DNA of 64,000 nucleotides from Escherichia boydii (GTDB lineage: Bacteria; Pseudomonadota; Gammaproteobacteria; Enterobacterales; Enterobacteriaceae), in NCBI GenBank assembly GCA_041890495.1, contig CP169086.1, positions 3,286,001 through 3,350,000 on the forward strand, given 5' to 3'. Both the position numbers and the translations under genes were made by a program. This document shows positions 35,781-46,553 of this stretch, one piece after another (positions within the stretch are counted from its first letter, which is position 1; every line of letters begins with the position of its first letter). The notes under the pieces are model-generated. The model was given only the letters and a program-made list of their open reading frames with translations. It was not told the origin of the DNA and did not search any database.

Positions 35781-37930
35781 ATGAAAAAAGTCGTCACGGT
35801 TTGCCCCTATTGCGCATCAGGTTGCAAAATCAACCTGGTCGTCGATAACGGCAAAATCGTCCGGGCGGAGGCAGCGCAGGGGAAAAACCAACCAGGGTAC
35901 CCTGTGTCTGAAGGGTTATTATGGCTGGGACTTCATTAACGATACCCAGATCCTGACCCCGCGCCTGAAAACCCCCATGATCCGTCGCCAGCGTGGCGGC
36001 AAACTCGAACCTGTTTCCTGGGATGAGGCACTGAATTACGTTGCCGAGCGCCTGAGCGCCATCAAAGAGAAGTACGGTCCGGATGCCATCCAGACGACCG
36101 GCTCCTCGCGTGGTACGGGTAACGAAACCAACTATGTAATGCAAAAATTTGCGCGCGCCGTTATTGGTACCAATAACGTTGACTGCTGCGCTCGTGTCTG
36201 ACACGGCCCATCGGTTGCAGGTCTGCACCAATCGGTCGGTAATGGCGCAATGAGCAATGCTATTAACGAAATTGATAATACCGATTTAGTGTTCGTTTTC
36301 GGGTACAACCCGGCGGATTCCCACCCAATCGTAGCGAATCACGTAATTAACGCTAAACGTAACGGGGCGAAAATTATCGTCTGCGATCCGCGCAAAATTG
36401 AAACCGCGCGCATTGCTGACATGCACATTGCACTGAAAAACGGCTCGAACATCGCGCTGTTGAATGCGATGGGCCATGTCATTATTGAAGAAAATTTGTA
36501 CGACAAAGCATTCGTCGCTTCCCGTACAGAAGGCTTTGAAGAGTATCGTAAAATCGTTGAAGGCTACACGCCGGAGTCGGTTGAAGATATCACCGGCGTC
36601 AGCGCCAGTGAGATTCGTCAGGCGGCACGGATGTATGCCCAGGTGAAAAGCGCCGCCATCCTGTGGGGCATGGGTGTAACCCAGTTCTACCAGGGCGTGG
36701 AAACCGTGCGTTCTCTGACCAGCCTCGCGATGCTGACCGGTAACCTCGGTAAGCCACATGCGGGTGTTAACCCGGTTCGTGGTCAGAACAACGTACAGGG
36801 TGCCTGCGATATGGGCGCGCTGCCGGATACGTATCCGGGATACCAGTACGTGAAAGATCCGGCTAACCGCGAGAAATTCGCCAAAGCCTGGGGCGTGGAA
36901 AGCCTGCCAGCGCATACCGGCTATCGCATCAGCGAGCTACCGCACCGCGCAGCGCATGGCGAAGTGCGTGCCGCGTACATTATGGGCGAAGATCCGCTGC
37001 AAACTGACGCGGAGCTGTCGGCAGTACGTAAAGCCTTTGAAGATCTGGAACTGGTTATCGTTCAGGACATCTTTATGACCAAAACCGCGTCGGCGGCGGA
37101 TGTTATTTTTACCGTCAACGTCGTGGGGCGAGCATGAAGGCGTGTTTACTGCGGCTGACCGTGGCTTCCAGCGTTTCTTCAAGGCGGTTGAACCGAAATG
37201 GGATCTGAAAACGGACTGGCAAATCATCAGTGAAATCGCCACCCGTATGGGTTATCCGATGCACTACAACAACACCCAGGAGATCTGGGATGAGTTGCGT
37301 CATCTGTGCCCGGATTTCTACGGTGCGACTTACGAGAAAATGGGCGAACTGGGCTTCATTCAGTGGCCTTGCCGCGATACTTCAGATGCCGATCAGGGGA
37401 CTTCTTATCTGTTTAAAGAGAAGTTTGATACCCCGAACGGTCTGGCGCAGTTCTTCACCTGCGACTGGGTAGCGCCAATCGACAAACTCACCGACGAGTA
37501 CCCGATGGTACTGTCAACGGTGCGTGAAGTTGGTCACTACTCTTGCCGTTCGATGACCGGTAACTGTGCGGCACTGGCGGCGCTGGCTGATGAACCTGGC
37601 TACGCACAAATCAATACCGAAGACGCCAAACGTCTGGGTATTGAAGATGAGGCATTGGTTTGGGTGCACTCGCGTAAAGGCAAAATTATCACCCGTGCGC
37701 AGGTCAGCGATCGTCCGAACAAAGGGGCGATTTACATGACCTACCAGTGGTGGATTGGTGCCTGTAACGAGCTGGTTACCGAAAACTTAAGCCCGATTAC
37801 GAAAACGCCGGAATACAAATACTGCGCCGTGCGCGTCGAGCCGATCGCCGATCAGCGCGCCGCCGAGCAGTACGTGATTGACGAGTACAACAAGCTAAAA
37901 GCCCGACTGCGCGAAAGCGCAATGGGTTGA
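35781..37930 (+). pseudogene. fdhF: Formate dehydrogenase H (selenocysteine), two +1 frameshifts
   Basis: The gene encodes the Mo-bisMGD selenoenzyme of the formate hydrogenlyase complex. The reading is continuous with E. coli FdhF except at two places: A5 at 35883-35887 (AAAACC expected) and T5 at 37106-37110 (ATTTTACCG expected), each one base too long. The span is 2150 bp against 2148 expected for 715 codons plus stop, so exactly two insertions explain it. The [4Fe-4S] motif CPYCASGC, the selenocysteine UGA (36199-36201, Sec140) and the SECIS hairpin are intact. Either the gene is recently inactivated or the assembly has homopolymer errors. As written, the product stops after about 52 residues. 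Confidence 0.92.
36199..36240 (+). promoter_or_regulatory. Selenocysteine codon and bacterial SECIS element of fdhF
   Basis: The in-frame UGA at 36199-36201 is followed by a hairpin whose apical part contains GGTTGCAGGTCTGCACC, the SelB-binding loop of E. coli fdhF. This directs insertion of Sec140, a ligand of molybdenum. Confidence 0.92.
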
Positions 37931-37955
37931 AGCCGCTAATTCATCGATGAATAAA

Positions 37956-37985
37956 GGGAGTGAAATATTCACTCCCTTTTTATTT
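37956..37985 (+). terminator. Intrinsic terminator of fdhF
   Basis: GGGAGTGAAATATTCACTCCC followed by a T-run: an 8-9 bp stem and uridine tail 25 bp after the fdhF stop codon. Confidence 0.9.
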
Positions 37986-38091
37986 CCGGTTGGCTCATCA
38001 ATAATATCAATTATTATTTGGAAAGCGGCTCGCAGAAATAATGTAATTTTCGCGAAAAAGAATTACATCTTTGCATTTTAATTCAGAGAGA

Positions 38092-38183
38092 TAAGATATT
38101 CGGCGGGTGCTTAAGACTTTCTGTCTTGAGCATTGTTGAGGGACAGAAAGTAGAAAGCCCCGGGAAATTTTCATTTACCTGTA
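38092..38183 (+). ncRNA. hok mRNA leader / sok region fragment, upstream part
   Basis: The segment contains TTAAGACTTTCTGTCTTGAG, GGGACAGAAAG and AAAGCCCCGGGAAATTTTCA, which align with the 5' leader of plasmid R1 hok (GCTTTCTGCCTC, GGCAGAAAG, AGCCCC...TTTTCATTAACC). It carries the bulk of the antisense Sok RNA template. The IS150-like element starts immediately after it and separates it from the downstream part (39627-39700) and from the hok gene. Confidence 0.75.
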
Positions 38184-38230
38184 TGTACTGCACCCATTTT
38201 GTTGGACGATGAAATGGAATAGTCCCTGAT

Positions 38231-38752
38231 ATGTCAAAGCCAAAATACCCCTTCGAAAAGCGCCTTGAAGTCGTGAATCACTACTTCACAACTGATGATG
38301 GTTACAGGATCATCTCTGCCCGTTTTGGTGTACCCCGAACCCAGGTCAGGACATGGGTTGCCCTCTATGAAAAACATGGAGAAAAAGGTTTAATTCCCAA
38401 ACCTAAAGGCGTTAGTGCTGATCCAGAGTTGCGCATTAAGGTCGTGAAAGCCGTGACCGAGCAGCAGATGTCCCTCAATCAGGCTGCTGCTCACTTTATG
38501 CTTGCTGGTAGTGGTTCTGTAGCCAAGTGGCTGAAAGTCTATGAGGAGCACGGAGAAGCTGGTTTACGCGCACTCAAGATCGGCACCAAAAGAAACATTA
38601 CAATGTCAGTTGATCCAGAAAAAGCGGCGTTAGCATTGGAGCTGTCGAAAGACCGACGTATTGAGGATCTTGAAAGACAAGTTCGATTCCTTGAAATGCG
38701 GCTTACGTATCTAAAAAAGCTGAAAGCCTTAGCTCATCCCGCGAAAAAGTGA
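38231..38752 (+). CDS. insJ: IS150-type transposase OrfA
   Basis: A 173-aa helix-turn-helix protein (start MSKPKYPFEKRLEVVNHYF) with two HTH units and a C-terminal leucine-rich coiled coil (EDLERQVRFLEMRLTYLKKL). It binds the IS ends and also supplies the N-terminus of the OrfAB transposase by -1 frameshifting at A6G (38713-38719). Its stop overlaps the orfB start by 4 bp. Confidence 0.95.
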   Translation: MSKPKYPFEKRLEVVNHYFTTDDGYRIISARFGVPRTQVRTWVALYEKHGEKGLIPKPKGVSADPELRIKVVKAVTEQQMSLNQAAAHFMLAGSGSVAKWLKVYEEHGEAGLRALKIGTKRNITMSVDPEKAALALELSKDRRIEDLERQVRFLEMRLTYLKKLKALAHPAKK

Positions 38753-39600
38753 AAGTACTCAATGAGCTAAGGCAGTTTTACCCTCTTGATGAGCTTCTCA
38801 GGGCAGCGGAGATACCGCGCAGTACGTTTTATTACCATCTAAAGGCTCTCAGCAAGCCTGATAAGTATGCGGATGTTAAAAAGCGTATTGGTGAGATTTA
38901 TCACGAGAATAAAGGTCGATACGGATACCGTAGGGTAACGTTGTCTCTCCATCGAGACGGGGAACGGATTAACCATAAAGCTGTTCAGCGCCTGATGGGA
39001 ACCCTCTCGCTTAAGGCAGCGATTAAGGTCAAGCGATACAGCTCCTACAGAGGAGAGGTAGGGCAAACCGCCCCTAATGTTCTCCAAAGGGATTTCAAGG
39101 CTACACGGCCAAACGAGAAGTGGGTTACCGATGTTACTGAATTTGCAGTCAATGGGCGCAAGCTGTATTTGTCTCCAGTAATAGATCTCTTCAACAACGA
39201 AGTTATTTCTTACAGCCTGTCGGAAAGACCGGTGATGAACATGGTCGAGAATATGCTCGATCAGGCATTCAAAAAGCTTAAGCCTCACGAGCATCCTATT
39301 CTGCACTCTGACCAGGGATGGCAGTATCGTATGAGAAGGTATCAAAACATCCTTAAAGAACAAGGCATTACACAGAGCATGTCCAGAAAAGGCAATTGTC
39401 TGGATAATGCAGTCGTGGAATGTTTCTTTGGAACCTTAAAGTCGGAGTGTTTTTATCTTGACGAGTTCAGTAATATAAGCGAACTGAAGGATGCTGTTAC
39501 GGAATATATTGACTACTACAACAGCAGAAGAATTAGCCTGAAATTAAAAGGTCTGAGTCCAATTGAATATCGAACCCAGACCTATGTGCCTCGTGTTTAA
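38749..39600 (+). CDS. insK: IS150-type transposase OrfB (DDE integrase domain)
   Basis: A 283-aa catalytic part of the IS3-family transposase, with GTG start at 38749. The DDE motif is visible as Asp in KWVTDVTEF, Asp in ILHSDQGWQY and Glu in DNAVVECFFGTLK, and the HTH_21 region RGRYGYRRV-like is near residue 55. The reading frame is complete, so the element may be active. Confidence 0.95.
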   Translation: MKVLNELRQFYPLDELLRAAEIPRSTFYYHLKALSKPDKYADVKKRIGEIYHENKGRYGYRRVTLSLHRDGERINHKAVQRLMGTLSLKAAIKVKRYSSYRGEVGQTAPNVLQRDFKATRPNEKWVTDVTEFAVNGRKLYLSPVIDLFNNEVISYSLSERPVMNMVENMLDQAFKKLKPHEHPILHSDQGWQYRMRRYQNILKEQGITQSMSRKGNCLDNAVVECFFGTLKSECFYLDEFSNISELKDAVTEYIDYYNSRRISLKLKGLSPIEYRTQTYVPRV

Positions 39601-39700
39601 CTGTCCAACTTTTTGGGGTCAGTACATTCCGAGGCTACTCCCTCAACTCCAACAAGTTGAGAGTAGCCTCTTATTCTTTTTTTGACAAGGAGTAAAAGGC

Positions 39701-39853
39701 ATGACGCCATTAAAAACTGCGTTAGGCATCGTCTTTATTATTTGCCTGACGATAGTGATCTTTACCTTTATTACTCGCGGCAGGCTCTGCGAGTTTTCAA
39801 TAAAGAGTGAGCATCAGGAGGTGGCGGCTAAATTAGCCTGCAACGCAGGCTAA
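39701..39853 (+). CDS. Hok-family type I toxin
   Basis: A 50-aa peptide, MTPLKTALGIVFIICLTIVI and onward, with one membrane segment (about 6-24) followed by the Hok signature RGRLCEF and VAAKLAC. Hok peptides insert in the inner membrane and depolarise it. The RBS is AAGGAG (39687-39692). The upstream mok/sok portion (39627-39700: GAGGCTACTCCC...GAGAGTAGCCTC) is present, but the IS150-like element separates it from the rest of the leader. The locus is therefore probably unable to make normal hok mRNA or Sok. The E. coli hokA locus is likewise next to IS150. Confidence 0.85.
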   Translation: MTPLKTALGIVFIICLTIVIFTFITRGRLCEFSIKSEHQEVAAKLACNAG

Positions 39854-39974
39854 CCTCTACGGGCGGAACAACGGTTCCGCCCGGCTTGTAGGATGCTGAG
39901 GTCTTAATGCACCCATTTTTTTCTTTTGCGCCCGCGATTATACTGCGCGGCGTGTATCCAGATGATAAGAATCC

Positions 39975-40649
39975 ATGAAAGCCATTTTTCTGTTGTTAGT
40001 GTTTTTAACGTCCTTCGCCCGCGCGGAAGAGATAGGCAGCCAGTATCGGAAACAGGCGGAAGCCGGTGATGCGCGTGCCCAGTATTATCTTGCCGATACG
40101 TACTTCAGCTCCGGCGACAGCAAGCAGGCCGCGCTGTGGGCCGAGAAAGCTGCGAAAGGCGGCGATGTCGACGCCATGGGGTTGCTTTCGCAAATCCTCT
40201 TTACGCAGGGCGATTACGCGCAGGCCAAAGCCCTGGCCCAACAGGCAAACATTGCTGGCAGCAAACGCGGCGCGATCATGCTGGCGCGCATTCTGGTGAA
40301 TACTCAGGCAGGGAAAACTGACTATCCCCAGGCCATCAGACTGCTGCAAACGGCAACCGAAGATATCGACAGCGACTCTGCGGTCGATGCGCAACTGCTG
40401 CTGGGACTCATTTATGCCAACGGTGTAGAGGTGGCGCAGGATGACGTGCAGGCCGCCTCGTGGTTCAAGCGCAGTTCAGCCCTTTCGCGTACCGGCTACG
40501 CCGAGTACTGGGCTGGGATGTTGTTCAGGCAGGGTGAGAAAGGCTTTATCACGCCAAATAAGCAGAAAGCACTGTACTGGTTGAACCTGAGCTGTACGGA
40601 AGGGTTTGATACGGGATGTGAAGAGTTTGATGCGTTGAGCGGGGAGTAA
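39975..40649 (+). CDS. yjcO: YjcO, exported Sel1-repeat protein
   Basis: A 224-aa protein of unknown function with a Sec signal peptide (about 1-17, SFARA|EE) and four to five Sel1/TPR-like helical repeats (for example AEAGDARAQYYLADTYF, AAKGGDVDAMGLLSQIL, VDAQLLLGLIYANGVEV, GYAEYWAGMLF). The position next to gltP and fdhF matches E. coli. Sel1 repeats usually mediate protein-protein contacts; the periplasmic partner is unknown. A REP follows. Confidence 0.9.
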   Translation: MKAIFLLLVFLTSFARAEEIGSQYRKQAEAGDARAQYYLADTYFSSGDSKQAALWAEKAAKGGDVDAMGLLSQILFTQGDYAQAKALAQQANIAGSKRGAIMLARILVNTQAGKTDYPQAIRLLQTATEDIDSDSAVDAQLLLGLIYANGVEVAQDDVQAASWFKRSSALSRTGYAEYWAGMLFRQGEKGFITPNKQKALYWLNLSCTEGFDTGCEEFDALSGE

Positions 40650-40650
40650 A

Positions 40651-40725
40651 GTGCCGGGTGGCGGCTTCGCCTTACCCGGCCTACAAGACCCGCAGGCCCG
40701 GTAAGCGCAGCGCCACCGGGCTTAA
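40651..40725. repeat. REP/BIME element between yjcO and gltP
   Basis: Two units: GCCGGGTGGCGGCTTCGCCT...CCGGCCTAC and GCAGGCCCGGTAAGCGCAGC...CCACCGGGC. It lies between convergent genes and could serve as 3' end for both. Confidence 0.88.
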
Positions 40726-40729
40726 GAGG

Positions 40730-42043
40730 TTAGCGATCGGCAGTCTTATCAAAACGACCCAGCACCTCGCGTTCATACGCCAGCGCCTTTTTACGATCGA
40801 ATTTGTGTTCCCACTTGGCGATAACCAGCACCGCCAGTGCATTACCCACCACGTTCAGCGCCGTACGCGCCATGTCGAGGATACGGTCCACACCGGCGAT
40901 AAAGGCCAGACCTTCCAGCGGAATACCGACGCTGCCCAGCGTCGCCAGCAGCACCACGAACGAAACGCCCGGTACGCCTGCGATACCTTTAGAGGTCACC
41001 ATCAGCGTCAGCACCAGGACGATCTCCTGCCACAGCGACAGGTCAATGCCGTACAGCTGGGCAATAAAGATAGCGGCGATACTCTGGTACAGCGTGGAAC
41101 CATCCAGGTTAAAGGAGTAACCGGTCGGCACCACGAAGCTGGTGATCGACGCTGGCGCGCCGTAGGCTTCCATCTTCTCAATAATACGCGGCAGCACGCT
41201 CTCAGAGCTTGCCGTGGAGTAGGCCAGAATCAGCTCATCTTTCAGGATACGGATCAGGATCCAGATGCTCAGCCCGCACAGACGCGCCACGATGCCCAGC
41301 ACCACCAGCGCAAAGAACAGGATCGCGAAGTGCACCAGAATCACCAGCTTCGCCAGCGGCCAGAGGGAGGCAAAACCGAAGTTCGCCACGGTGACGGCGA
41401 TAAGCGCAAACACCCCTACCGGCGCGTAACGCATCACCATGTGGGTCACTTTAAACATGGTCTCGGAGATAGAGCGGAACACGGTCACCAGCGGTTCGCG
41501 GTGCGTCGCGGGCAGAGAGGAGAGCCCCAGACCAAACAGGACCGAGAAGAAGATAATAGGCAACATCTCGCCCTTCGCCATCGATGCCACGATGTTGGTC
41601 GGTACCAGAGAAAGGATAGTGCCCATCAGGCCGTGTGCATGGCTCTGCACGTCAGCGGTTGTACTTTGGTATTTCGAAATATCCACCGTAGCCAGCTGCG
41701 ACATATCAATCCCGGAACCCGGCTGGAACACGTTCGCCAGGGTGATACCGAGAATGATCGCAACCGTAGTGATCACTTCGAAATAGATAATGGTTTTCGC
41801 GCCAATACGACCTAACTGCTTCGCATCGCCGACGCCCGCAATACCCACCACCAGCGTCGAGATCACAATCGGTACCACTATCATCTTGATCAGATGAATA
41901 AAGATATCTCCTGCCGGTGAAAGCAGGTTCGCAATCAGCCATTCGCGGCTGTCGCTGTGATAGTGGAGGTAACTGCCCAGCAAGATGCCCAGCACAAGGG
42001 CAATTAAGATTTGCCAGGCCAGGCTGACTTTAACGTTTTTCAT
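40730..42043 (-). CDS. gltP: Glutamate/aspartate:H+ symporter GltP
   Basis: A 437-aa dicarboxylate/amino acid:cation symporter (DAACS/SLC1-like). It shows eight membrane segments plus two re-entrant loops, the serine-rich ASSESVLPRIIEK (hairpin 1) and the motifs PTGYSFNLDGSTLYQ and GIPLEGLAFIAGVDRILDM. It imports L-glutamate and L-aspartate with protons. Length is identical to E. coli GltP. It is divergent from acs. Confidence 0.95.
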   Translation of the reverse strand: MKNVKVSLAWQILIALVLGILLGSYLHYHSDSREWLIANLLSPAGDIFIHLIKMIVVPIVISTLVVGIAGVGDAKQLGRIGAKTIIYFEVITTVAIILGITLANVFQPGSGIDMSQLATVDISKYQSTTADVQSHAHGLMGTILSLVPTNIVASMAKGEMLPIIFFSVLFGLGLSSLPATHREPLVTVFRSISETMFKVTHMVMRYAPVGVFALIAVTVANFGFASLWPLAKLVILVHFAILFFALVVLGIVARLCGLSIWILIRILKDELILAYSTASSESVLPRIIEKMEAYGAPASITSFVVPTGYSFNLDGSTLYQSIAAIFIAQLYGIDLSLWQEIVLVLTLMVTSKGIAGVPGVSFVVLLATLGSVGIPLEGLAFIAGVDRILDMARTALNVVGNALAVLVIAKWEHKFDRKKALAYEREVLGRFDKTADR

Positions 42044-42466
42044 AGAAACTTACTTCCTCAATGAAGCGCCTTATTCACTCAAACTGCATGAATATGGGGA
42101 CATACTGATAGGGTATGAATTGTGTTGCGTCGATTTATGGGATTTTTTAACGCGGCGTATGAGTATCATTTGCGCGGCCTGTTGCGCAAGCCTTAAAGAA
42201 CGACGCATTTCACTCGTAAAAGCGTCCGTGACGGGAGTTTCTCCTGTTTCTGATAAATAACCTTTTGTTATAAAAACGCTTTTTTAAACATAAATGTGAA
42301 TAATCGTCAGCATAAATTATTTTCCTTCAAAGTTTCATTCGCTCATTTTTCATACTCTTCAAACAATGCGTGATCTGTAGCCCAAATACTAAACAAAGCT
42401 TGTAAAGCCCCTACAATTAACGTTTTTGCGACATATTATTAACATCTTACAAGGAGAAAAAAAGCC
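42044..42466. promoter_or_regulatory. gltP-acs divergent regulatory region (423 bp)
   Basis: No gene is seen. Candidate CRP half-matching sites TGTGAATAATCGTCAG (about 42295-42310) and GCGTGATCTGTAGCCC (about 42368-42383), and a TACAAT -10 at 42412-42417, lie where E. coli acs has its CRP sites and P2 promoter. AAGGAG at 42451-42456 is the acs RBS. E. coli carries the nrf operon in this interval; it is absent here. Confidence 0.6.
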
Positions 42467-44425
<1,959 letters not shown>

Positions 44426-44431
44426 TCTTTT

Positions 44432-44522
44432 CTCCCTCTCCCCGTGGGAGAGGGCCGGGGTGAGGGCATCAGACCGCACCTTCCTCCCCTCACCCTAACC
44501 CTCTCCCCAAAGGGGAGAGGGG
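44432..44522. repeat. Paired CCCTCTCCC-type palindromes between acs and yjcH
   Basis: Two units: CTCCCTCTCCCCGTGGGAGA and CCTAACCCTCTCCCCAAAGG, the second continuing GGAGAGGGG, with GGTGAGGG/CCCCTCACC arms between. It is inside the acs-yjcH-actP operon and could modulate the ratio of acs to actP message. Confidence 0.78.
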
Positions 44523-44560
44523 ACTAAAAACAAACCTTCCTTACCTTTGGAGACTCTGTG

Positions 44561-44875
44561 ATGAATAACGATATTTGTCAGCAGATAGAGAATAGTGCGC
44601 ACTACAGGGAGCTCGTCGAAAAGCGGCAACGGTTTGCCTTCACTCTTTCCATCATCATGCTGATTATCTATGTCGGCTTTATTCTGCTGATCGCCTTTGC
44701 GCCGCACTGGCTGGGCACCCCGTTACACGAGGGGACCAGCGTGACGCGCGGTATTCCCATTGGCATTGGCGTGATTGTGATTTCATTCTTGCTGACCGGC
44801 GTATACGTCTGGCGCGCGAACGGTGAATTCGATCGACTTAATAAAGCGGTACTGCAAGAGGTAAAAGCATCATGA
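44561..44875 (+). CDS. yjcH: DUF485 membrane protein YjcH
   Basis: A 104-aa inner-membrane protein with two hydrophobic segments (about 28-48 and 64-84) and the conserved core ELVEKRQRFAF and VTRGIPIGIGVIVIS. Its stop overlaps the actP start by 4 bp, and it is universally linked with actP. The role is presumed accessory to acetate permease. I chose ATG 44561; a GTG at 44558 adds one residue. Confidence 0.93.
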   Translation: MNNDICQQIENSAHYRELVEKRQRFAFTLSIIMLIIYVGFILLIAFAPHWLGTPLHEGTSVTRGIPIGIGVIVISFLLTGVYVWRANGEFDRLNKAVLQEVKAS

Positions 44876-46521
44876 AGAGAGTTCTGACGGCGCTCGCCGC
44901 CACGCTTCCCTTTGCCGCCCACGCGGCGGATGCCATTACCGGCGAAGTCCAGCGCCAGCCAACCAACTGGCAGGCCATTGTGATGTTCTTAATTTTCGTC
45001 CTGCTGACGTTGTACATCACTTACTGGGCCTCGAAACGCGTGCGCTCCCGTAACGATTACTACACCGCTGGCGGCAACATTACCGGCTTTCAGAACGGAC
45101 TGGCGATTGCGGGTGACTTTATGTCCGCCGCCTCGTTCCTCGGGATCTCCGCGCTGGTCTACACCTCCGGCTATGACGGCCTGATTTACTCTCTCGGCTT
45201 CCTCGTCGGCTGGCCGATCATTCTGTTCCTGATTGCCGAGCGCCTGCGTAACCTGGGCCGCTATACCTTCGCCGACGTGGCCTCGTATCGCCTGAAGCAG
45301 GGGCCAATTCGCACCCTCTCCGCCTGCGGTTCGCTGGTGGTGGTGGCGCTGTATCTGATCGCGCAGATGGTGGGCGCGGGTAAATTGATCGAGCTGCTGT
45401 TCGGCCTGAACTACCACATCGCGGTGGTGCTGGTGGGCGTGCTGATGGTGATGTACGTCCTGTTCGGCGGCATGCTGGCCACCACCTGGGTGCAGATCAT
45501 CAAAGCCGTCCTGCTGCTGTTCGGCGCCAGCTTTATGGCCTTTATGGTGATGAAGCACGTCGGGTTCAGCTTCAATAACCTGTTTACCGAAGCCATGGCG
45601 GTCCACCCGAAAGGGGAAGCCATTATGAGCCCGGGCGGGCTGGTGAAAGACCCGATTTCTGCCCTGTCGCTCGGTCTGGGCCTGATGTTTGGTACCGCAG
45701 GTTTACCGCACATTCTGATGCGCTTCTTCACCGTGAGCGATGCGCGTGAAGCGCGCAAGAGCGTCTTTTACGCCACCGGTTTCATGGGTTACTTCTATAT
45801 CCTGACCTTTATCATCGGCTTTGGCGCGATCATGCTGGTGGGGGCGAACCCGGCGTTTAAAGACGCGGCGGGCGCGCTGATTGGCGGTAACAACATGGCG
45901 GCGGTGCACCTGGCAGACGCGGTGGGCGGTAACCTGTTCCTCGGCTTTATTTCCGCCGTGGCCTTCGCCACCATTCTTGCGGTAGTTGCAGGCCTGACGC
46001 TGGCCGGCGCGTCTGCGGTGTCGCATGACCTCTACGCCAACGTCTTCCGTAAAGGCGCAAGCGAGCGCGATGAACTGAAGGTCTCGAAAATCACCGTGCT
46101 GGTGCTGGGCGTCGTGGCGATTCTTTTAGGCATTCTGTTCGAGAAGCAGAACATCGCCTTCATGGTGGGGCTGGCCTTCTCGATTGCGGCAAGCTGTAAC
46201 TTCCCGATCATCCTGCTCTCCATGTACTGGTCGAAGCTGACCACCCGTGGCGCAATGATTGGCGGCTGGCTGGGGCTGCTGACGGCGGTGATCCTGATGA
46301 TTCTGGGCCCAACCATCTGGGTGCAGATCCTCGGTCACGCAAGCGCCATCTTCCCGTATGAATACCCGGCGCTGTTCTCGATCGCCGTGGCGTTTATAGG
46401 TATCTGGTTCTTCTCGGCCACCGACAATTCGCCTGAGGGTAACCTGGAGCGGGAGAAATTCCGCGCCCAGTTTATCCGCTCACAAACCGGTCTCGGCGTT
46501 GAGCAGGGCCGCGCGCACTAA
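44872..46521 (+). CDS. actP: Acetate/glycolate:cation symporter ActP
   Basis: A 549-aa sodium:solute symporter family permease for acetate and glycolate. It has an N-terminal signal-like hydrophobic segment followed by about 13 membrane helices, with family motifs RSRNDYYTAGGNITGFQNG, GLMFGTAGLPHILMRFFTV (sodium-solute signature) and AFATILAVVAGLTLAGASAV. Length equals E. coli ActP. It forms the uptake partner of Acs. A strong hairpin follows the stop. Confidence 0.96.
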   Translation: MKRVLTALAATLPFAAHAADAITGEVQRQPTNWQAIVMFLIFVLLTLYITYWASKRVRSRNDYYTAGGNITGFQNGLAIAGDFMSAASFLGISALVYTSGYDGLIYSLGFLVGWPIILFLIAERLRNLGRYTFADVASYRLKQGPIRTLSACGSLVVVALYLIAQMVGAGKLIELLFGLNYHIAVVLVGVLMVMYVLFGGMLATTWVQIIKAVLLLFGASFMAFMVMKHVGFSFNNLFTEAMAVHPKGEAIMSPGGLVKDPISALSLGLGLMFGTAGLPHILMRFFTVSDAREARKSVFYATGFMGYFYILTFIIGFGAIMLVGANPAFKDAAGALIGGNNMAAVHLADAVGGNLFLGFISAVAFATILAVVAGLTLAGASAVSHDLYANVFRKGASERDELKVSKITVLVLGVVAILLGILFEKQNIAFMVGLAFSIAASCNFPIILLSMYWSKLTTRGAMIGGWLGLLTAVILMILGPTIWVQILGHASAIFPYEYPALFSIAVAFIGIWFFSATDNSPEGNLEREKFRAQFIRSQTGLGVEQGRAH

Positions 46522-46527
46522 ACCTTT

Positions 46528-46552
46528 CTCCCCGGTCATTCTGGCCGGGGAG
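46528..46552. terminator. Convergent terminator hairpin between actP and the CidB-like gene
   Basis: CTCCCCGG...CCGGGGAG, an 8-bp perfect stem, is preceded by TTT and followed by ATTAAAA. It is positioned between the stop codons at 46519-46521 and 46554-46556, so it can serve both strands. Confidence 0.75.
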
Positions 46553-46553
46553 A

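Larger units (their letters stand above)
38184..39626 (+). mobile_element. IS150-like insertion sequence (IS3 family)
   Basis: The element is 1443 bp, the length of IS150. The left end TGTACTGCACCC... (38184) and right end reverse-complement TGTACTGACCCC... (39626) form imperfect terminal inverted repeats. It contains orfA, orfB and an A6G slippery site. The flanks (GTA left, TTC right) do not form a target-site duplication. It is inserted in a hok/sok leader. Confidence 0.95.

Noticed and set aside
35781..37930. Programmed +1 frameshifting in fdhF.
   Set aside because: Two separate shifts in plain A and T runs, no stimulatory structures, and no such mechanism is known for FdhF; mutation or sequencing error is simpler.
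38043..38068. 8-bp inverted repeat (ATGTAATT...AATTACAT) before the hok leader.
   Set aside because: It has no T-run and no recognisable operator pattern. It may belong to the hok promoter region, but nothing more can be supported.
41985..42260. 91-codon plus-strand reading frame upstream of acs.
   Set aside because: It begins inside gltP on the opposite strand, has no SD, and resembles no family; the region is regulatory.
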